Part shown: positions 17,642 to 26,245 of the stretch, in pieces
How the letters are laid out: each line of letters opens with the position of its first letter
Position numbering within the stretch: the stretch's first letter is position 1
Assembly: GCA_951812575.1 (NCBI GenBank)
Contig: OX638322.1
Location: 2,045,925 to 2,109,924 of the forward strand
Length of the DNA stretch: 64,000 nt
Origin: Candidatus Binatia bacterium
GTDB taxonomy: Bacteria > Desulfobacterota > Binatia > Bin18
Direction of reading: 5' to 3'
Made by a program: the position numbers and the translations under genes
Notes under the pieces: model-generated
Seen by the model: the letters and a program-made list of their open reading frames with translations, nothing else
Database searches by the model: none
What the model was told of the DNA's origin: nothing

Positions 17642-18670
17642 ATGAATCCCGCCTTTGTTCCCCGTCTGATAAACGGGCCGTTTGGCGACCCCGGATTGTA
17701 TATTCAACTGCGCTGGGAAGGTCGGGCCGTTCTGTTCGATCTCGGTCATAACGACAGCTTCCCCGCCGGAGATTTGTGCCGGGCCAGCCATGTGTGTGTC
17801 TCGCACTGCCATATGGATCACTTCATCGGATTCGACCGACTGCTGCGTGTGTTTCTGGGTCGGGATCAGACCCTGTGGCTGTGTGGGCCGCCCGGCATCC
17901 TGGACTGTGTTGAGGGCAAACTGCGCGGCTATACCTGGAATCTGGTGGACGGCTATGGCTTCTCGCTTGAGGTAGCGGAGGTCTGGCCGGATTCGATCCG
18001 GCGGGCCGTCTTTCGGGCGGCAAGCGGTTTCCGGCGCGAGCCGCTGCCGACGCAGCCCTTCCACGGCCTGGTGGTGGATGAGCCGGCATTCTGCATTCGC
18101 GCGGCCCATCTGGACCATCGCATTTATTCCATGGCGTTTGCGTTTGAAGAGAAGAGCCATCTGAATGTGGATAGCGCCTACCTGGCGCGGCTTGGTGTTC
18201 CGCCCGGTCCGTGGCTGTCCGCGCTTAAAAACGCCCTGCGCAGGGGGGAGCCGGATGTGGTCACTGCCACCTGGCAGGAAAACGGCCACGACCGCTCCCG
18301 GGATTTCAGCTTGGGCGAGGTACGGGGCGCGCTGGTCAAGGAAACACACGGTCAGAAATTTGCCTATGTGGTGGACACGCTCTTCAGCCCGGAGAATGCG
18401 GAACGCATCGCGGCCCTGGCCCAAGGCGCGGATGTTTTTTTCTGTGAATCTCCGTTTCTGGATGCAGACGAAGACCAGGCCACCAGACGTTATCATCTCA
18501 CCGCTAAACAGGCCGGCCTGCTAGGGCGTTCCGCTCACGCGCGGGAGCTGCGGGTCTTCCATTTTTCTCCGCGTTACGCCGGGCGGGCTGAGGAATTGTA
18601 CCGCGAGGCCCAGGCGTCTTTTTGTGGCGAGCAGAGCGAAGCCGGTGCGCTGACATCAGCAGGAAAGTGA
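17642..18670 (+). CDS. Ribonuclease Z-like metallo-beta-lactamase fold hydrolase
   Basis: 342 residues. The metal-binding HVCVSHCHMDHFIGFD (H-x-H-x-D-H) is at about residues 50-65, and further ligands lie at AAHLDHRIYSMAF and at VFHFSPRY (final His). The spacing between the first motif and the AAHLDH region and the ESPFLDADED segment match RNase Z/ElaC-like proteins, which may mature tRNA 3' ends or act as phosphodiesterases. It is longer than typical RNase Z and lacks an obvious exosite arm, so tRNase activity is not certain. No ribosome-binding site is evident before the ATG. Confidence 0.8.
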   Translation: MNPAFVPRLINGPFGDPGLYIQLRWEGRAVLFDLGHNDSFPAGDLCRASHVCVSHCHMDHFIGFDRLLRVFLGRDQTLWLCGPPGILDCVEGKLRGYTWNLVDGYGFSLEVAEVWPDSIRRAVFRAASGFRREPLPTQPFHGLVVDEPAFCIRAAHLDHRIYSMAFAFEEKSHLNVDSAYLARLGVPPGPWLSALKNALRRGEPDVVTATWQENGHDRSRDFSLGEVRGALVKETHGQKFAYVVDTLFSPENAERIAALAQGADVFFCESPFLDADEDQATRRYHLTAKQAGLLGRSAHARELRVFHFSPRYAGRAEELYREAQASFCGEQSEAGALTSAGK

Positions 18671-18679
18671 CCCTACCGT

Positions 18680-19117
18680 ATGCCTCTCGTTATTTCTGAG
18701 CCGGTTCAACGCTTCATCAATAACCACGTGGTTGCCCGCCTGGCGACCGCCGATGTCGCGGGCCAGCCGCATGTGATTCCATTCTGTTACGCCTTTGATG
18801 GCGAGCACGTCTATTTCGTGGTGGACCAAAAGCCCAAGCGCCAAACCGGCAAACCCCTCAAGCGCATTCGTAATATGTTGGAGAACCCGCAGGCGGCTAT
18901 CGTGATTGACGACTATAACGATGACTGGACCCAGCTCGCCTATGTTTTGATAACCGGCACGACCGCGCTGGTGGATGATGAAACCGAATACGCCCGGATG
19001 CTGGCCCTGCTGCGCGAACGCTACCCTCAGTATCGAGCCATGGACCTTACGTTCGCCAATAACGCCATGGTCCGCATCTCGCCAACCAAGGTGCACGCCT
19101 GGGGGAAAATCGAGTAA
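18680..19117 (+). CDS. PPOX-class flavin/F420-dependent protein of the Rv0121 type
   Basis: 145 residues with the split beta-barrel of the pyridoxamine-phosphate-oxidase superfamily: VVARLATADVAGQPHVIPFC, YFVVDQKPKR, LKRIRNMLENPQAAIVID and YNDDWTQLAYVLITG. The 'KPKR...L.RIRN...NP...VIDDYNDDW' pattern is what I recall for the TIGR03668/Rv0121 group, proposed to use the deazaflavin F420. If so, the organism makes F420. The cofactor call is inference from family resemblance. It starts 9 bp after the MBL gene, so the two are co-transcribed. Confidence 0.78.
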   Translation: MPLVISEPVQRFINNHVVARLATADVAGQPHVIPFCYAFDGEHVYFVVDQKPKRQTGKPLKRIRNMLENPQAAIVIDDYNDDWTQLAYVLITGTTALVDDETEYARMLALLRERYPQYRAMDLTFANNAMVRISPTKVHAWGKIE

Positions 19118-19147
19118 GACTAAGCGTGCCTCGGACTGGTGTCCCGA

Positions 19148-20344
19148 TTAGAGACGCTCCAGCACCTGCTGCATGACCGACACGGCGCGCTCAATCTCTT
19201 CCGAAGAAATCACGAGCGGTGGGGCCAGACGGACAACCGTGTCTTCGTGCAGGGTCCAGCCTAGAACGAGACCCTGGGCAAAGCAATCCTGAACAAACTG
19301 CTGCGTCAGTTGTGGGCTGATGAAGTCCAGGCCGAGCAGCAAGCCGCGTCCCCGCACGTCCGTACACCGGCCGGTCTCGACCAGGGCTTCAAGTCGGCGG
19401 CAGAACTCTTCTCCTTTGTCCTGGGCCCGCTGGACGAGGCCGTCCTGAAGCAGAACGTCGAGAGCGGCCAGACCCGCGGCACAGCACACCGGATGCCCGC
19501 CAAAGGTTGTGACATGGGCGAGGGCGGGGTCGTGCGACAGGGTCGCCATAATCTGCGGGGTACTGATAAACGCTCCGAGGGGCATACCGCCGCCCAGAGC
19601 TTTGGCAACCACCAGGATGTCGGGTGTCACCTGCCAGTGCTCGCTGGCGAACAGCCTGCCGGTCCGCCCGAAGCCGGTAATCACCTCATCAAAAATAAGC
19701 AGGGCACCGACCTCGGAGCAGCGCTGCCGGAGTGCCGTCAGATAGTCGTCGTCCGGGATACGGACGCCGCCCTCGCCCTGGATGGGTTCGATAATGACGG
19801 CGGCCACAGTCTCGTCGATGGCCTGCAAGGACGGGCGATCATTAAAGGGCAGAAAGGTCGTGCTTGGCAGCAGAGGTTCAAACGGGTCGCGATAGACCGG
19901 ATTGCCCCCGACTGACACGGAGCCGAACGTGTCGCCGTGAAAGCTGCCGACAAAGCTGACAAAACCGGACCGCCCGGTATACTTCCGGGCGGTCTTGAGC
20001 GCGCCCTCGACAGCCTCCGTGCCACTATTGGTGAAGTAGGTCACCGACAGCTCGCCGGGAGTCAATTCGGCCAGCCGGCGCGCCAGATCAACCTGGGGCT
20101 GCTGAATGTACTCACCGTAGACCATGGCGTGCAGATATTGCTCTGCCTGAGCCTGAACGGCCTGCACTACAGCCGGATGGGTATGGCCGATGCCGGTCAC
20201 GCCAATGCCGGACAGCAGGTCGAGATATTCCCTGCCGCTGGTGTCTACTACAACGCAGCCGTGTGAGTGTGCGACTTCCACGCCCATAGGCGCGGGCGAG
20301 GTCTGACTCACGTAGCGCAGAAAATCGTCACGAAGAGAAGCCAT
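19148..20344 (-). CDS. Class III PLP-dependent aminotransferase
   Basis: 398 residues from the ATG at 20344 (another in-frame ATG at 20356 is possible). The PLP-site landmarks are FTNSGTEAVEGALKTARKYTG, the LLIFDEVITGFGRTG segment (aspartate to the pyridine nitrogen) and VVAKALGGGMPLGAF with the Schiff-base lysine. TTFGGHPVCCAAGLAAL completes the site. The family includes acetylornithine, 4-aminobutyrate and beta-alanine/pyruvate transaminases. The amino donor cannot be assigned. No Shine-Dalgarno is visible. The gene is divergent from the reductase gene with a 112-bp shared 5' region. Confidence 0.9.
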   Translation of the reverse strand: MASLRDDFLRYVSQTSPAPMGVEVAHSHGCVVVDTSGREYLDLLSGIGVTGIGHTHPAVVQAVQAQAEQYLHAMVYGEYIQQPQVDLARRLAELTPGELSVTYFTNSGTEAVEGALKTARKYTGRSGFVSFVGSFHGDTFGSVSVGGNPVYRDPFEPLLPSTTFLPFNDRPSLQAIDETVAAVIIEPIQGEGGVRIPDDDYLTALRQRCSEVGALLIFDEVITGFGRTGRLFASEHWQVTPDILVVAKALGGGMPLGAFISTPQIMATLSHDPALAHVTTFGGHPVCCAAGLAALDVLLQDGLVQRAQDKGEEFCRRLEALVETGRCTDVRGRGLLLGLDFISPQLTQQFVQDCFAQGLVLGWTLHEDTVVRLAPPLVISSEEIERAVSVMQQVLERL

Positions 20345-20456
20345 AGCCGGCAGCATACGTGAGGGAGGTTCGCTCAGCAAGAAATGGCCTCTTGACCCTG
20401 ACCGACAAATTGGTAGCGTGCGCCCTGGACATATCAAGGAGGGCAAGGAGGGAACG

Positions 20457-21548
20457 ATGGCCAGGAAGAAAGTCTTAGTTGCGGGAGCATCCGGCCTGGT
20501 CGGGTTTGCGGCTGTGCGCCATTTTGCCAGCCTGGACGAGTGGGATGTTGTGGGCGTGTCACGCCGGATTCCCGACGGTCTTGAGGGCGCCACGCTTCTA
20601 TCCGTTGACCTGCAGGACCAGGCCCGTTGCACCGAGGTCTTCAGCCAGATGCATGATGTGACCCATCTGGTTTATACCGCGCTGTACGAAAAGCCCGGTG
20701 TGGTCCGGGGCTGGCGTGAGCGGGATCAGATGGAAACGAATCTGAGGATGCTGGAGAATCTGTTTGAGCCGCTCAAGGGCGCGGCGACCCAGCTCCAGCA
20801 CGTGTCGCTATTGCAGGGCACCAAAGCCTACGGCGCGCATATCGAGCCGTTTCCCGCACCGGCGCGGGAGCGCTGGCCGCGCCATCAGCACGAGAATTTT
20901 TATTTTCTGCAAGAGGACTATTTACGCGAACAGCAGCAGGGCAAGGACTGGTCCTGGTCAATCTTCCGACCCCAGCTCATTTTTGGTGAAGCGCTCAAGG
21001 GCAACCTTAACGTGCTGCCCGCCATTTGCGTCTACGCTGCACTCCGCAAAGAAGCCGGTCTGCCGCTCTCGTTTCCCGGCGGCCCGCCCTACGTCTTCGA
21101 AGCGGTGGATGCCGACCTGCTGGCGCGTTCCTTGGCCTGGGCCGCCACCAGCCCGAATGCGCGCAACGAGACGTTTAACAGTACCAACGGCGATGTGTTT
21201 GTGTGGCAAAACGTCTGGCCGACGATTGCCGATGCCCTGGGCATGGAAGTCGGTCCGCCCGAGCCGATGTGTTTGACAGAGGAGATGCCCAAGCGCGCCG
21301 CCGACTGGGCCGCGATTGTTGACAAGTATCAACTCAGGGCTCCGCGAAACATGCTGGGCTTTGTAGGCGGATCGTTCGAATTGACCGACCTGTCCTTTGC
21401 CTATGGCGCGTCAGAGCCGCCGTCGCCCATTATCGTCAGTACGATCAAAATTCGGCAGGCCGGTTTCCACGAATGTCTGGATACGGAGGATATGTTCCGC
21501 AACCTGATTAAGCGCTACCAGGATTTGGGCTGGATACCGCCGGTGTAG
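20457..21548 (+). CDS. PRISE-type short-chain reductase (progesterone 5-beta-reductase/iridoid synthase-like)
   Basis: 363 residues starting after AAGGAGGGAACG. The Rossmann motif VLVAGASGLVGFAAVRHF binds NAD(P)H. The family-specific NFYFLQEDYL (Tyr of the atypical catalytic pair) and LQHVSLLQGTKAYG (Lys) replace the classic YxxxK. Plant homologues reduce enone C=C bonds in steroids and iridoids. Bacterial versions are common and their substrates are mostly unknown. The function is therefore 'enone reductase-like' at best. It is followed by a strong terminator hairpin. Confidence 0.85.
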   Translation: MARKKVLVAGASGLVGFAAVRHFASLDEWDVVGVSRRIPDGLEGATLLSVDLQDQARCTEVFSQMHDVTHLVYTALYEKPGVVRGWRERDQMETNLRMLENLFEPLKGAATQLQHVSLLQGTKAYGAHIEPFPAPARERWPRHQHENFYFLQEDYLREQQQGKDWSWSIFRPQLIFGEALKGNLNVLPAICVYAALRKEAGLPLSFPGGPPYVFEAVDADLLARSLAWAATSPNARNETFNSTNGDVFVWQNVWPTIADALGMEVGPPEPMCLTEEMPKRAADWAAIVDKYQLRAPRNMLGFVGGSFELTDLSFAYGASEPPSPIIVSTIKIRQAGFHECLDTEDMFRNLIKRYQDLGWIPPV

Positions 21549-21581
21549 GGAGGTCAATTATCGCTGGGTGTTTTGTCCCTG

Positions 21582-21606
21582 ATCCCCTCCAAGGAGGGGA
21601 TTTTTT
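21582..21606 (+). terminator. Rho-independent terminator after the PRISE reductase gene
   Basis: ATCCCCT/AGGGGAT stem with a CCAAGG loop is followed directly by TTTTTT. It also lies downstream of the convergent luxC gene and may serve both strands. Confidence 0.8.
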
Positions 21607-21637
21607 GCTCCATTAAGAGGACACTCCGTCCCTCCAT

Positions 21638-22948
21638 TTATCCCTCCAATCCAACCCATCGCACCAAATCCCCAACCCTCAACCTTCCGCCATGACGCCA
21701 ACTCAGCGGCGGACGCTGCATGGTCCCGATTGGACACACGCGGCTGACGCCCAACGCGCCTAATGTATCTGCAATAGTCGCCATCCATTCGGAATCCGCG
21801 GCCACGCCCACGGCTTCGAGATAGGGCCGCCACGTATCAAGAATCTCGCCAAGCTGGGTAATGTTCCGTAACGGCTTCACCCGGATCGTCCGATATAAAG
21901 GCGATTGGACGAAGGTTGGGTCGGCGTCGTACACAACGGTCCAGTCCGTTCCCTGCGGACTCGCGAGCAGGGTAACATCTTTCCCGGCTAACGCCTGCCA
22001 TTCGGCTTCGTCTCTCACCCTTCGGATGGCGGTGCTGACTTCCGGTGGGACCGGACCGCGCGGCAGCTCGATTTGCCAATGCGCCAGGCCCGTGGCGAGC
22101 AGAGCCGCGAACTCTTTTGGGGTGACGGCTCCGCCTTCCTCAACATAGACAAGCTGGGGAGACAGACAGCCCTGCTGATCGTATAACGCCACGTCATAAG
22201 CCGTTTTGTGAGCGGTTTCTTCCGCATCCGCCAGACCTTCTTTGGTCACCAGGCTGAAACTCACTTTGTGCCCGTATCCGACGAACTGCCCGCGTGTTCG
22301 TTTCCAGATTGCCGTAAGGCTTGCATCCGAGCCGGACGCAACTACTATGTCCGCCCGTCCATACGCCAGAGCTTCAAGCTCTGCGTTTCCCCCAGGCCAG
22401 GAAACGACGCTGAGACATGCGCCCAGGTTTGGGTCAATGTCCTGAATCGAACGGGCGAACAGGATGGGCAATAGGGGCTCTGCGGACGAGGTTTTGACCA
22501 GGCTGGCGGATTTCACCAGTAGAGAGAAGATGACGCTGTCGAGTCCTGCTCCGGGTACATTGCCGGCCAGGACGTGCGTAATCAGCGGTGGACCACAGGC
22601 GCGCTTTTGCCCTGGGACAGACGGGACAAAACGATCAAGGACTTCAAGACAGCCCAACTCATCAACGCAGAGCGCTTCTAGCTTGTCCGTTCGATATTCC
22701 TGAAAAATGAGGGGCAGTACGTGCCGGATCATGGCCGCAGAGAGGCCGGTCGTTTCCGGGAGACGGGCTTCGGCTTCCTGCCGTTCTTGTGAGTCGGGGT
22801 CAAGCCAGCGTTGAACGGCCTGGTCTACGCAATCCAAGATGGCCCGGGCCGTTCTGGGGACGAGGTGTCGGATACGGGTGGCGAGCAGGGCACCCAGCCT
22901 TGCACTCAGGTCGGTCGGGGAGGGTGACGGCATGCCTGTACCCGTCAC
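21638..22948 (-). CDS. luxC: LuxC-like acyl-CoA/acyl-protein reductase
   Basis: 436 residues with the PF05893 architecture: LITHVLAGNVPGAGLDSVIFSLLVKSASLVK (seen in pieces LAGNVPGAG and LLVKSASLVKTSS), the NADPH site region ALAYGRADIVVASGSD and the catalytic Cys in YDQQGCLSPQLVYVEEG. The family reduces fatty acyl groups carried on LuxE to long-chain aldehydes. It overlaps the upstream luxE gene by four bases (ATGA), so the two are translationally coupled. No luxAB lies nearby, so the pair probably makes aldehydes or alcohols for other purposes. Confidence 0.88.
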   Translation of the reverse strand: MTGTGMPSPSPTDLSARLGALLATRIRHLVPRTARAILDCVDQAVQRWLDPDSQERQEAEARLPETTGLSAAMIRHVLPLIFQEYRTDKLEALCVDELGCLEVLDRFVPSVPGQKRACGPPLITHVLAGNVPGAGLDSVIFSLLVKSASLVKTSSAEPLLPILFARSIQDIDPNLGACLSVVSWPGGNAELEALAYGRADIVVASGSDASLTAIWKRTRGQFVGYGHKVSFSLVTKEGLADAEETAHKTAYDVALYDQQGCLSPQLVYVEEGGAVTPKEFAALLATGLAHWQIELPRGPVPPEVSTAIRRVRDEAEWQALAGKDVTLLASPQGTDWTVVYDADPTFVQSPLYRTIRVKPLRNITQLGEILDTWRPYLEAVGVAADSEWMATIADTLGALGVSRVCPIGTMQRPPLSWRHGGRLRVGDLVRWVGLEG

Positions 22949-24030
22949 TGGGCGGATAAAAATTCGTCCAGGACCAGCGCGCAGCCACGCGCTTCCGAGC
23001 CTGGGGTCCGGCCAATAATCTCAAAGCCCTCGCCCGTCAGATAGCCTACATCATCGGTCTGAATCGCCATGACCGACCCGCAGTTGGCCAGGTCAAAGTG
23101 ACGCAGGATGCCGTGCTCGCCCGGCGGCACTTCTTCCAGGGTTTCGGGATGAACGACCAGCGTGCGCGTCCAGGCCGGGCCGATTTTATAGCGCGGTTCG
23201 TTGCTCTTCCGAAAGCGGTTATACAAGACGTGATCGTAAAACTGCGAGGCCATCTCGGTCATGCCGTATTCATTCACGCAGTAATAGCCGGCGACCTTGA
23301 GGTATTTCCAACACGACTGCAGATAGCCCTTGCGCGACAGCGGACGGCCCTTGCCCTTGTTGCCGCCCGTATCCATGATGCGGCTGCTGGAGGGGAGCGC
23401 AAAGGTTTTCTGATTGGCGGCGCACCAGTCGAAAAAGGCGACCAGAGCCGAAGTAATCGCCAGGACGCACACCGGCTCGCTCGTTTCCTGGGCGTGGATG
23501 AGTGCCGTGACAAAGGCGTCCAGATGAATGCCGTCCGCATCGATAAAATACCGGCTATCAGGAGTTCCCAGGTCACGCATGACCCATTCGGCCATCTGGG
23601 TCAGCGACGAGTGCGGTTGGGTCTCAGGATCGGGAATCAGACTCAAGACCCGAAGCGGACGTTTTTCGGGCAGCACGCATTGCGAAAAGTGGGCCAGCGC
23701 CGAGGCGTGGTATAACTGAAGATCGGGGACAAGGTGCCGTCCGCGCTTCTCCTGTCCCCGCGTAGTGCCGCTGGTCAAAAAAATCTTTTCCGGGGGGCCG
23801 CAGCTCAGATTAAGCTCTTTGAAGGCGACGGTAGGGACGGCGGGAATAGCTTTCCAGGTTCGGACGGTCTTTGGGGTCTTGTCTCTGGCCAGACAGAAAC
23901 GCTGATACGGAAGATTATGCTCAAATTGATAGGTGAAGACGGCCAGAGCCAGAGCCCCGAAGTCCTTCCCCTCAGGCGTGGCAATGAAATCCTGGACGCG
24001 AGCGTCTATTGAGTTTCCTGGGTTATTCAC
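22945..24030 (-). CDS. luxE: LuxE-like acyl-protein synthetase
   Basis: 361 residues of the acyl-protein synthetase family (PF04443). Landmarks are the adenylate-forming-like KIFLTSGTTRGQEKRGRH (phosphate loop), IMDTGGNKGKGRPLSR, and the aromatic/acidic VNEYGMTEMASQFYDHV. A late GSVMAIQTDDVGYL segment is also typical. LuxE activates a fatty acid as acyl-AMP, binds it to its own cysteine and passes it to LuxC. The tail GCALVLDEFLSAQ resembles the mobile C-terminus bearing the acylated Cys. It heads the luxE-luxC operon. Confidence 0.88.
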   Translation of the reverse strand: MNNPGNSIDARVQDFIATPEGKDFGALALAVFTYQFEHNLPYQRFCLARDKTPKTVRTWKAIPAVPTVAFKELNLSCGPPEKIFLTSGTTRGQEKRGRHLVPDLQLYHASALAHFSQCVLPEKRPLRVLSLIPDPETQPHSSLTQMAEWVMRDLGTPDSRYFIDADGIHLDAFVTALIHAQETSEPVCVLAITSALVAFFDWCAANQKTFALPSSSRIMDTGGNKGKGRPLSRKGYLQSCWKYLKVAGYYCVNEYGMTEMASQFYDHVLYNRFRKSNEPRYKIGPAWTRTLVVHPETLEEVPPGEHGILRHFDLANCGSVMAIQTDDVGYLTGEGFEIIGRTPGSEARGCALVLDEFLSAQ

Positions 24031-24137
24031 AGGGAAAAGAGCATAGGAAGTCGCCAGAACCCTGTCAACGAGAGGGGGATATGGGGTTGGAGCTGTTCCT
24101 GAAATCCGCTAGGCTGTCCGCACCAAGGAGAACGGCC

Positions 24138-24476
24138 ATGCCATCCATCGAAGCACTCTACGATGAAGCCTACGATTTCCTGTGTGACGGTGAGACCGAT
24201 CAAGCCATTGCCACCTATAAGGCGATTCTGGAGATTGATCCGAACCATGTCGAAGCCGTGCATGACTTGGCCCACGCCTACGCCGATAATGAACAGCTCG
24301 ATGAAGCCATTGAAATGGCAAAAAAGTTGACCGAGTTGAGCCCCGGTGACGAGATGAGCTATACGGTCTTATCCCGCCTGTACCAGCAGAAAGGCATGGT
24401 CCCGGAGGCCGAAGCCGTGGCGGCCAAGGCGCGCATGCTCGATTGGAAACGACAGTTACAGGAGCAGAAAGAGTAA
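24138..24476 (+). CDS. Small TPR-repeat protein
   Basis: 112 residues after the AAGGAGAACGGCC site. Upstream in-frame starts are less likely. Two to three tetratricopeptide repeats are visible: FLCDGETDQAIATYKAILEIDP, HDLAHAYADNEQLDEAIEMAKKLTELSP and LSRLYQQKGMVPEAEAVAAKARML, each shown here only by its characteristic segment (AIATYKAILEIDP, AIEMAKKLTELSP, LYQQKGM). It is a likely protein-protein adaptor in the cytoplasm. It has no signal peptide. A short gene overlaps or follows within 60 bp in the same direction and may be co-translated. Confidence 0.75.
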   Translation: MPSIEALYDEAYDFLCDGETDQAIATYKAILEIDPNHVEAVHDLAHAYADNEQLDEAIEMAKKLTELSPGDEMSYTVLSRLYQQKGMVPEAEAVAAKARMLDWKRQLQEQKE

Positions 24477-24532
24477 ACGCGTCAGAAGAGAACACCGAGC
24501 GCGATGAGAACGAGCGGGGATTGCGAGTTGCC

Positions 24533-24805
24533 ATGCCAGAGCGCAGCGATGAAGAAATGGTCTTACGGCTGATCAAGCAGACCAAACTGCTGATCGCCAC
24601 CAACGATGAAATTCCGATTGAGACCAAGCTGCAATCGCAAGGCATGCTGAAAGAATTTGAGGCGCATTTCAGGCATCCTCAAGACGAACAGGACCCGGAT
24701 GCCGTCCGCAGCCAGTATAACGATCTGTATATTGAACTGAGCGAATATGCCGACCTCGAAGCCCTCCTGCTCGCCATGCGGAATTTCAGTCCATATATCG
24801 ATTAA
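24533..24805 (+). CDS. Small acidic helical protein of unknown function
   Basis: 90 residues from the ATG (MPERSDEEMVLRLIKQ). The frame is open further upstream, to a TTG that overlaps the TPR gene, so the start is uncertain. The sequence is helical and acidic, with KLLIATNDEIPIETKLQSQ and YNDLYIELSEYADLEALLLAM. No known motif is visible. Its direction and proximity suggest it accompanies the TPR protein. A rho-independent terminator follows within 30 bases, which supports this frame as the end of the unit. Confidence 0.55.
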   Translation: MPERSDEEMVLRLIKQTKLLIATNDEIPIETKLQSQGMLKEFEAHFRHPQDEQDPDAVRSQYNDLYIELSEYADLEALLLAMRNFSPYID

Positions 24806-24831
24806 CCTCAACTTCGGACAGTTCGTGTAGG

Positions 24832-24856
24832 GGCAACCCCCTGTGGTTGCCTTTTT
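24832..24856 (+). terminator. Rho-independent terminator
   Basis: GGCAACC/GGTTGCC, a 7-bp stem with a six-base loop, is followed by CTTTTT. The 'GTAGGGGCAACCCCC...GGTTGCC' sequence is also a common dispersed repeat type in other genomes. It ends the TPR/small-protein unit. Confidence 0.85.
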
Positions 24857-24898
24857 GTGTGCTGTGCGACTGAAACGAAAGACAAGGAGAAATCATTT

Positions 24899-25711
24899 AT
24901 GCCGCATATCGAATCAAACGGCATTGAGTTGTACTACGAAGAACAGGGCCAGGGCGAACCCCTACTCCTTATCATGGGCTTCACCGTCAGCTCGATCGGC
25001 TGGCACTGGAATATGGACGGCTTTGCCCGGACCTTCAGGACGATTGCCTTTGACAACCGGGGGGTGGGTCAAAGCGAGAAGCCGGATGCTCCGTACTCCA
25101 TGACGATGTTTGCCGATGATACCGCCGGGCTGCTGGACCATCTGGGGATCGAGCAGGCCAATGTTTTCGGCATCTCGATGGGCGGCATGATCGCCCAGGA
25201 GTTTGCGTTGCGTCATCCGCAGCGGGTCAAAAGCCTGATCCTGGGCTGCACCAACTGCGGCGGAGAAAAAACGCTGTTGTCGCAAGACCCTGAAGTGCTG
25301 GACATGCTGAACAATATTGCCGACTTCGACGTGGAACAAGCGGCCTTAGCCATGACCAAGGTCGCCGTCACCCCATGGTTTATACAGAAGCATATGAGCA
25401 CCCTGCTCGAACTCAACCAACTCTCCAGCCGACACCCGACACCCAAGCACGGTATGATCAACCAGATGGCCGCGATTCAGGGGCATGATACGTATGAAAG
25501 GCTGCCGAATATCAGCATGCCAACGCTGGTGGTGACCGGCAAAGAGGACGGCCTGGTGCCGCCGGAGAACTCCGTTACCCTGGCCCAGCGGATTCCCAAC
25601 GCCGACCTGGCCATTCTGTCCAATGCCAGCCATCTGTTTAATATCGAGCTAGCCCAGACCACGGTTGATGTGGTGACGGAATTCATCCAGCGTCAACACG
25701 CCTGGCAGTAG
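24899..25711 (+). CDS. Alpha/beta-hydrolase, 3-oxoadipate enol-lactonase-like
   Basis: 270 residues starting at the ATG after ACAAGGAG. The alpha/beta-hydrolase landmarks are the oxyanion segment LLLIMGFTVSSIGWHWN, the nucleophile elbow GISMGGMIAQEFA (Ser), the acid in VVTGKEDGLVPPENS and the catalytic His in NASHLFNIE. The overall pattern resembles 3-oxoadipate enol-lactonases and related carboxylesterases. The specific substrate is not evident and no aromatic-degradation genes adjoin it. A bidirectional terminator lies immediately downstream, before the convergent coiled-coil gene. Confidence 0.87.
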   Translation: MPHIESNGIELYYEEQGQGEPLLLIMGFTVSSIGWHWNMDGFARTFRTIAFDNRGVGQSEKPDAPYSMTMFADDTAGLLDHLGIEQANVFGISMGGMIAQEFALRHPQRVKSLILGCTNCGGEKTLLSQDPEVLDMLNNIADFDVEQAALAMTKVAVTPWFIQKHMSTLLELNQLSSRHPTPKHGMINQMAAIQGHDTYERLPNISMPTLVVTGKEDGLVPPENSVTLAQRIPNADLAILSNASHLFNIELAQTTVDVVTEFIQRQHAWQ

Positions 25712-25745
25712 TCGGTCTTGCTCACAACTGCTGCCTGACAAAGAA

Positions 25746-25771
25746 GAGGGGCGTCCGGTCAGACGCCCCTC
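25746..25771. terminator. Bidirectional terminator between convergent genes
   Basis: A perfect 10-bp stem, GAGGGGCGTC/GACGCCCCTC, encloses a six-base loop, with an A-rich stretch (AAGAA) on its left side acting as the U-tract for the minus strand. Confidence 0.75.
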
Positions 25772-25818
25772 CTATGACGGCAAGGTATAAATGGCTCAGA
25801 AGACGCCCGGCAAGCGTA

Positions 25819-26178
25819 TCAGTTTGTCGCCGTGGCTGGCGCACTCGCCCTGAGCGTTTTCAACTCGGCGTTAATCTCTCTGTTCTCGGCCTGACAATAA
25901 TCAAGCGCTTCGGCGGTGGCCCGCTCGCGGCCAATCAGGCCGTCTAGGCGTTGCTTGGCGTCTTTTAGCTCGCGCACTTGTTCGTTGAGCGCGGCGTTAT
26001 CGGCCCGCAAGGTATTGACGGCACCCGGCAGAACGCTGGTGAGAAACCCGCTGGTCAGATCCAGCCGCTCAAGCGCCATGCCCGATATGATCAGCGAGAG
26101 CCATAATACGCCTACGCCAATATAGCTCCAGGTTGCTTTTTTTAATTCCTCTTCGGCGGATAGTTGTTCCTCTGCCAT
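25819..26178 (-). CDS. Small membrane-anchored coiled-coil protein
   Basis: 119 residues with a single transmembrane helix (about residues 18-36, YIGVGVLWLSLIISGMALE) and a long coiled coil (about 58-110: ADNAALNEQVRELKDAKQRL...). No signal peptidase site is visible, so the helix probably remains as an anchor with the coiled coil facing either side. The function is unknown. It has a good AGGAGGAC ribosome-binding site. It faces the hydrolase gene across the terminator and shows no link to it. Confidence 0.65.
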   Translation of the reverse strand: MAEEQLSAEEELKKATWSYIGVGVLWLSLIISGMALERLDLTSGFLTSVLPGAVNTLRADNAALNEQVRELKDAKQRLDGLIGRERATAEALDYCQAENREINAELKTLRASAPATATN

Positions 26179-26245
26179 TCATGTCCTCCTGAAAAATTTG
26201 CGACACCCTAACAGAAAAGCGGCAGTAAAAAAAGTTGGGCTGGCC

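Noticed and set aside
17318..18496. Minus-strand frame of 392 codons
   Set aside because: Overlaps the RNase Z-like gene, whose HxHxDH motif decides the strand, and includes translated palindromic repeats.
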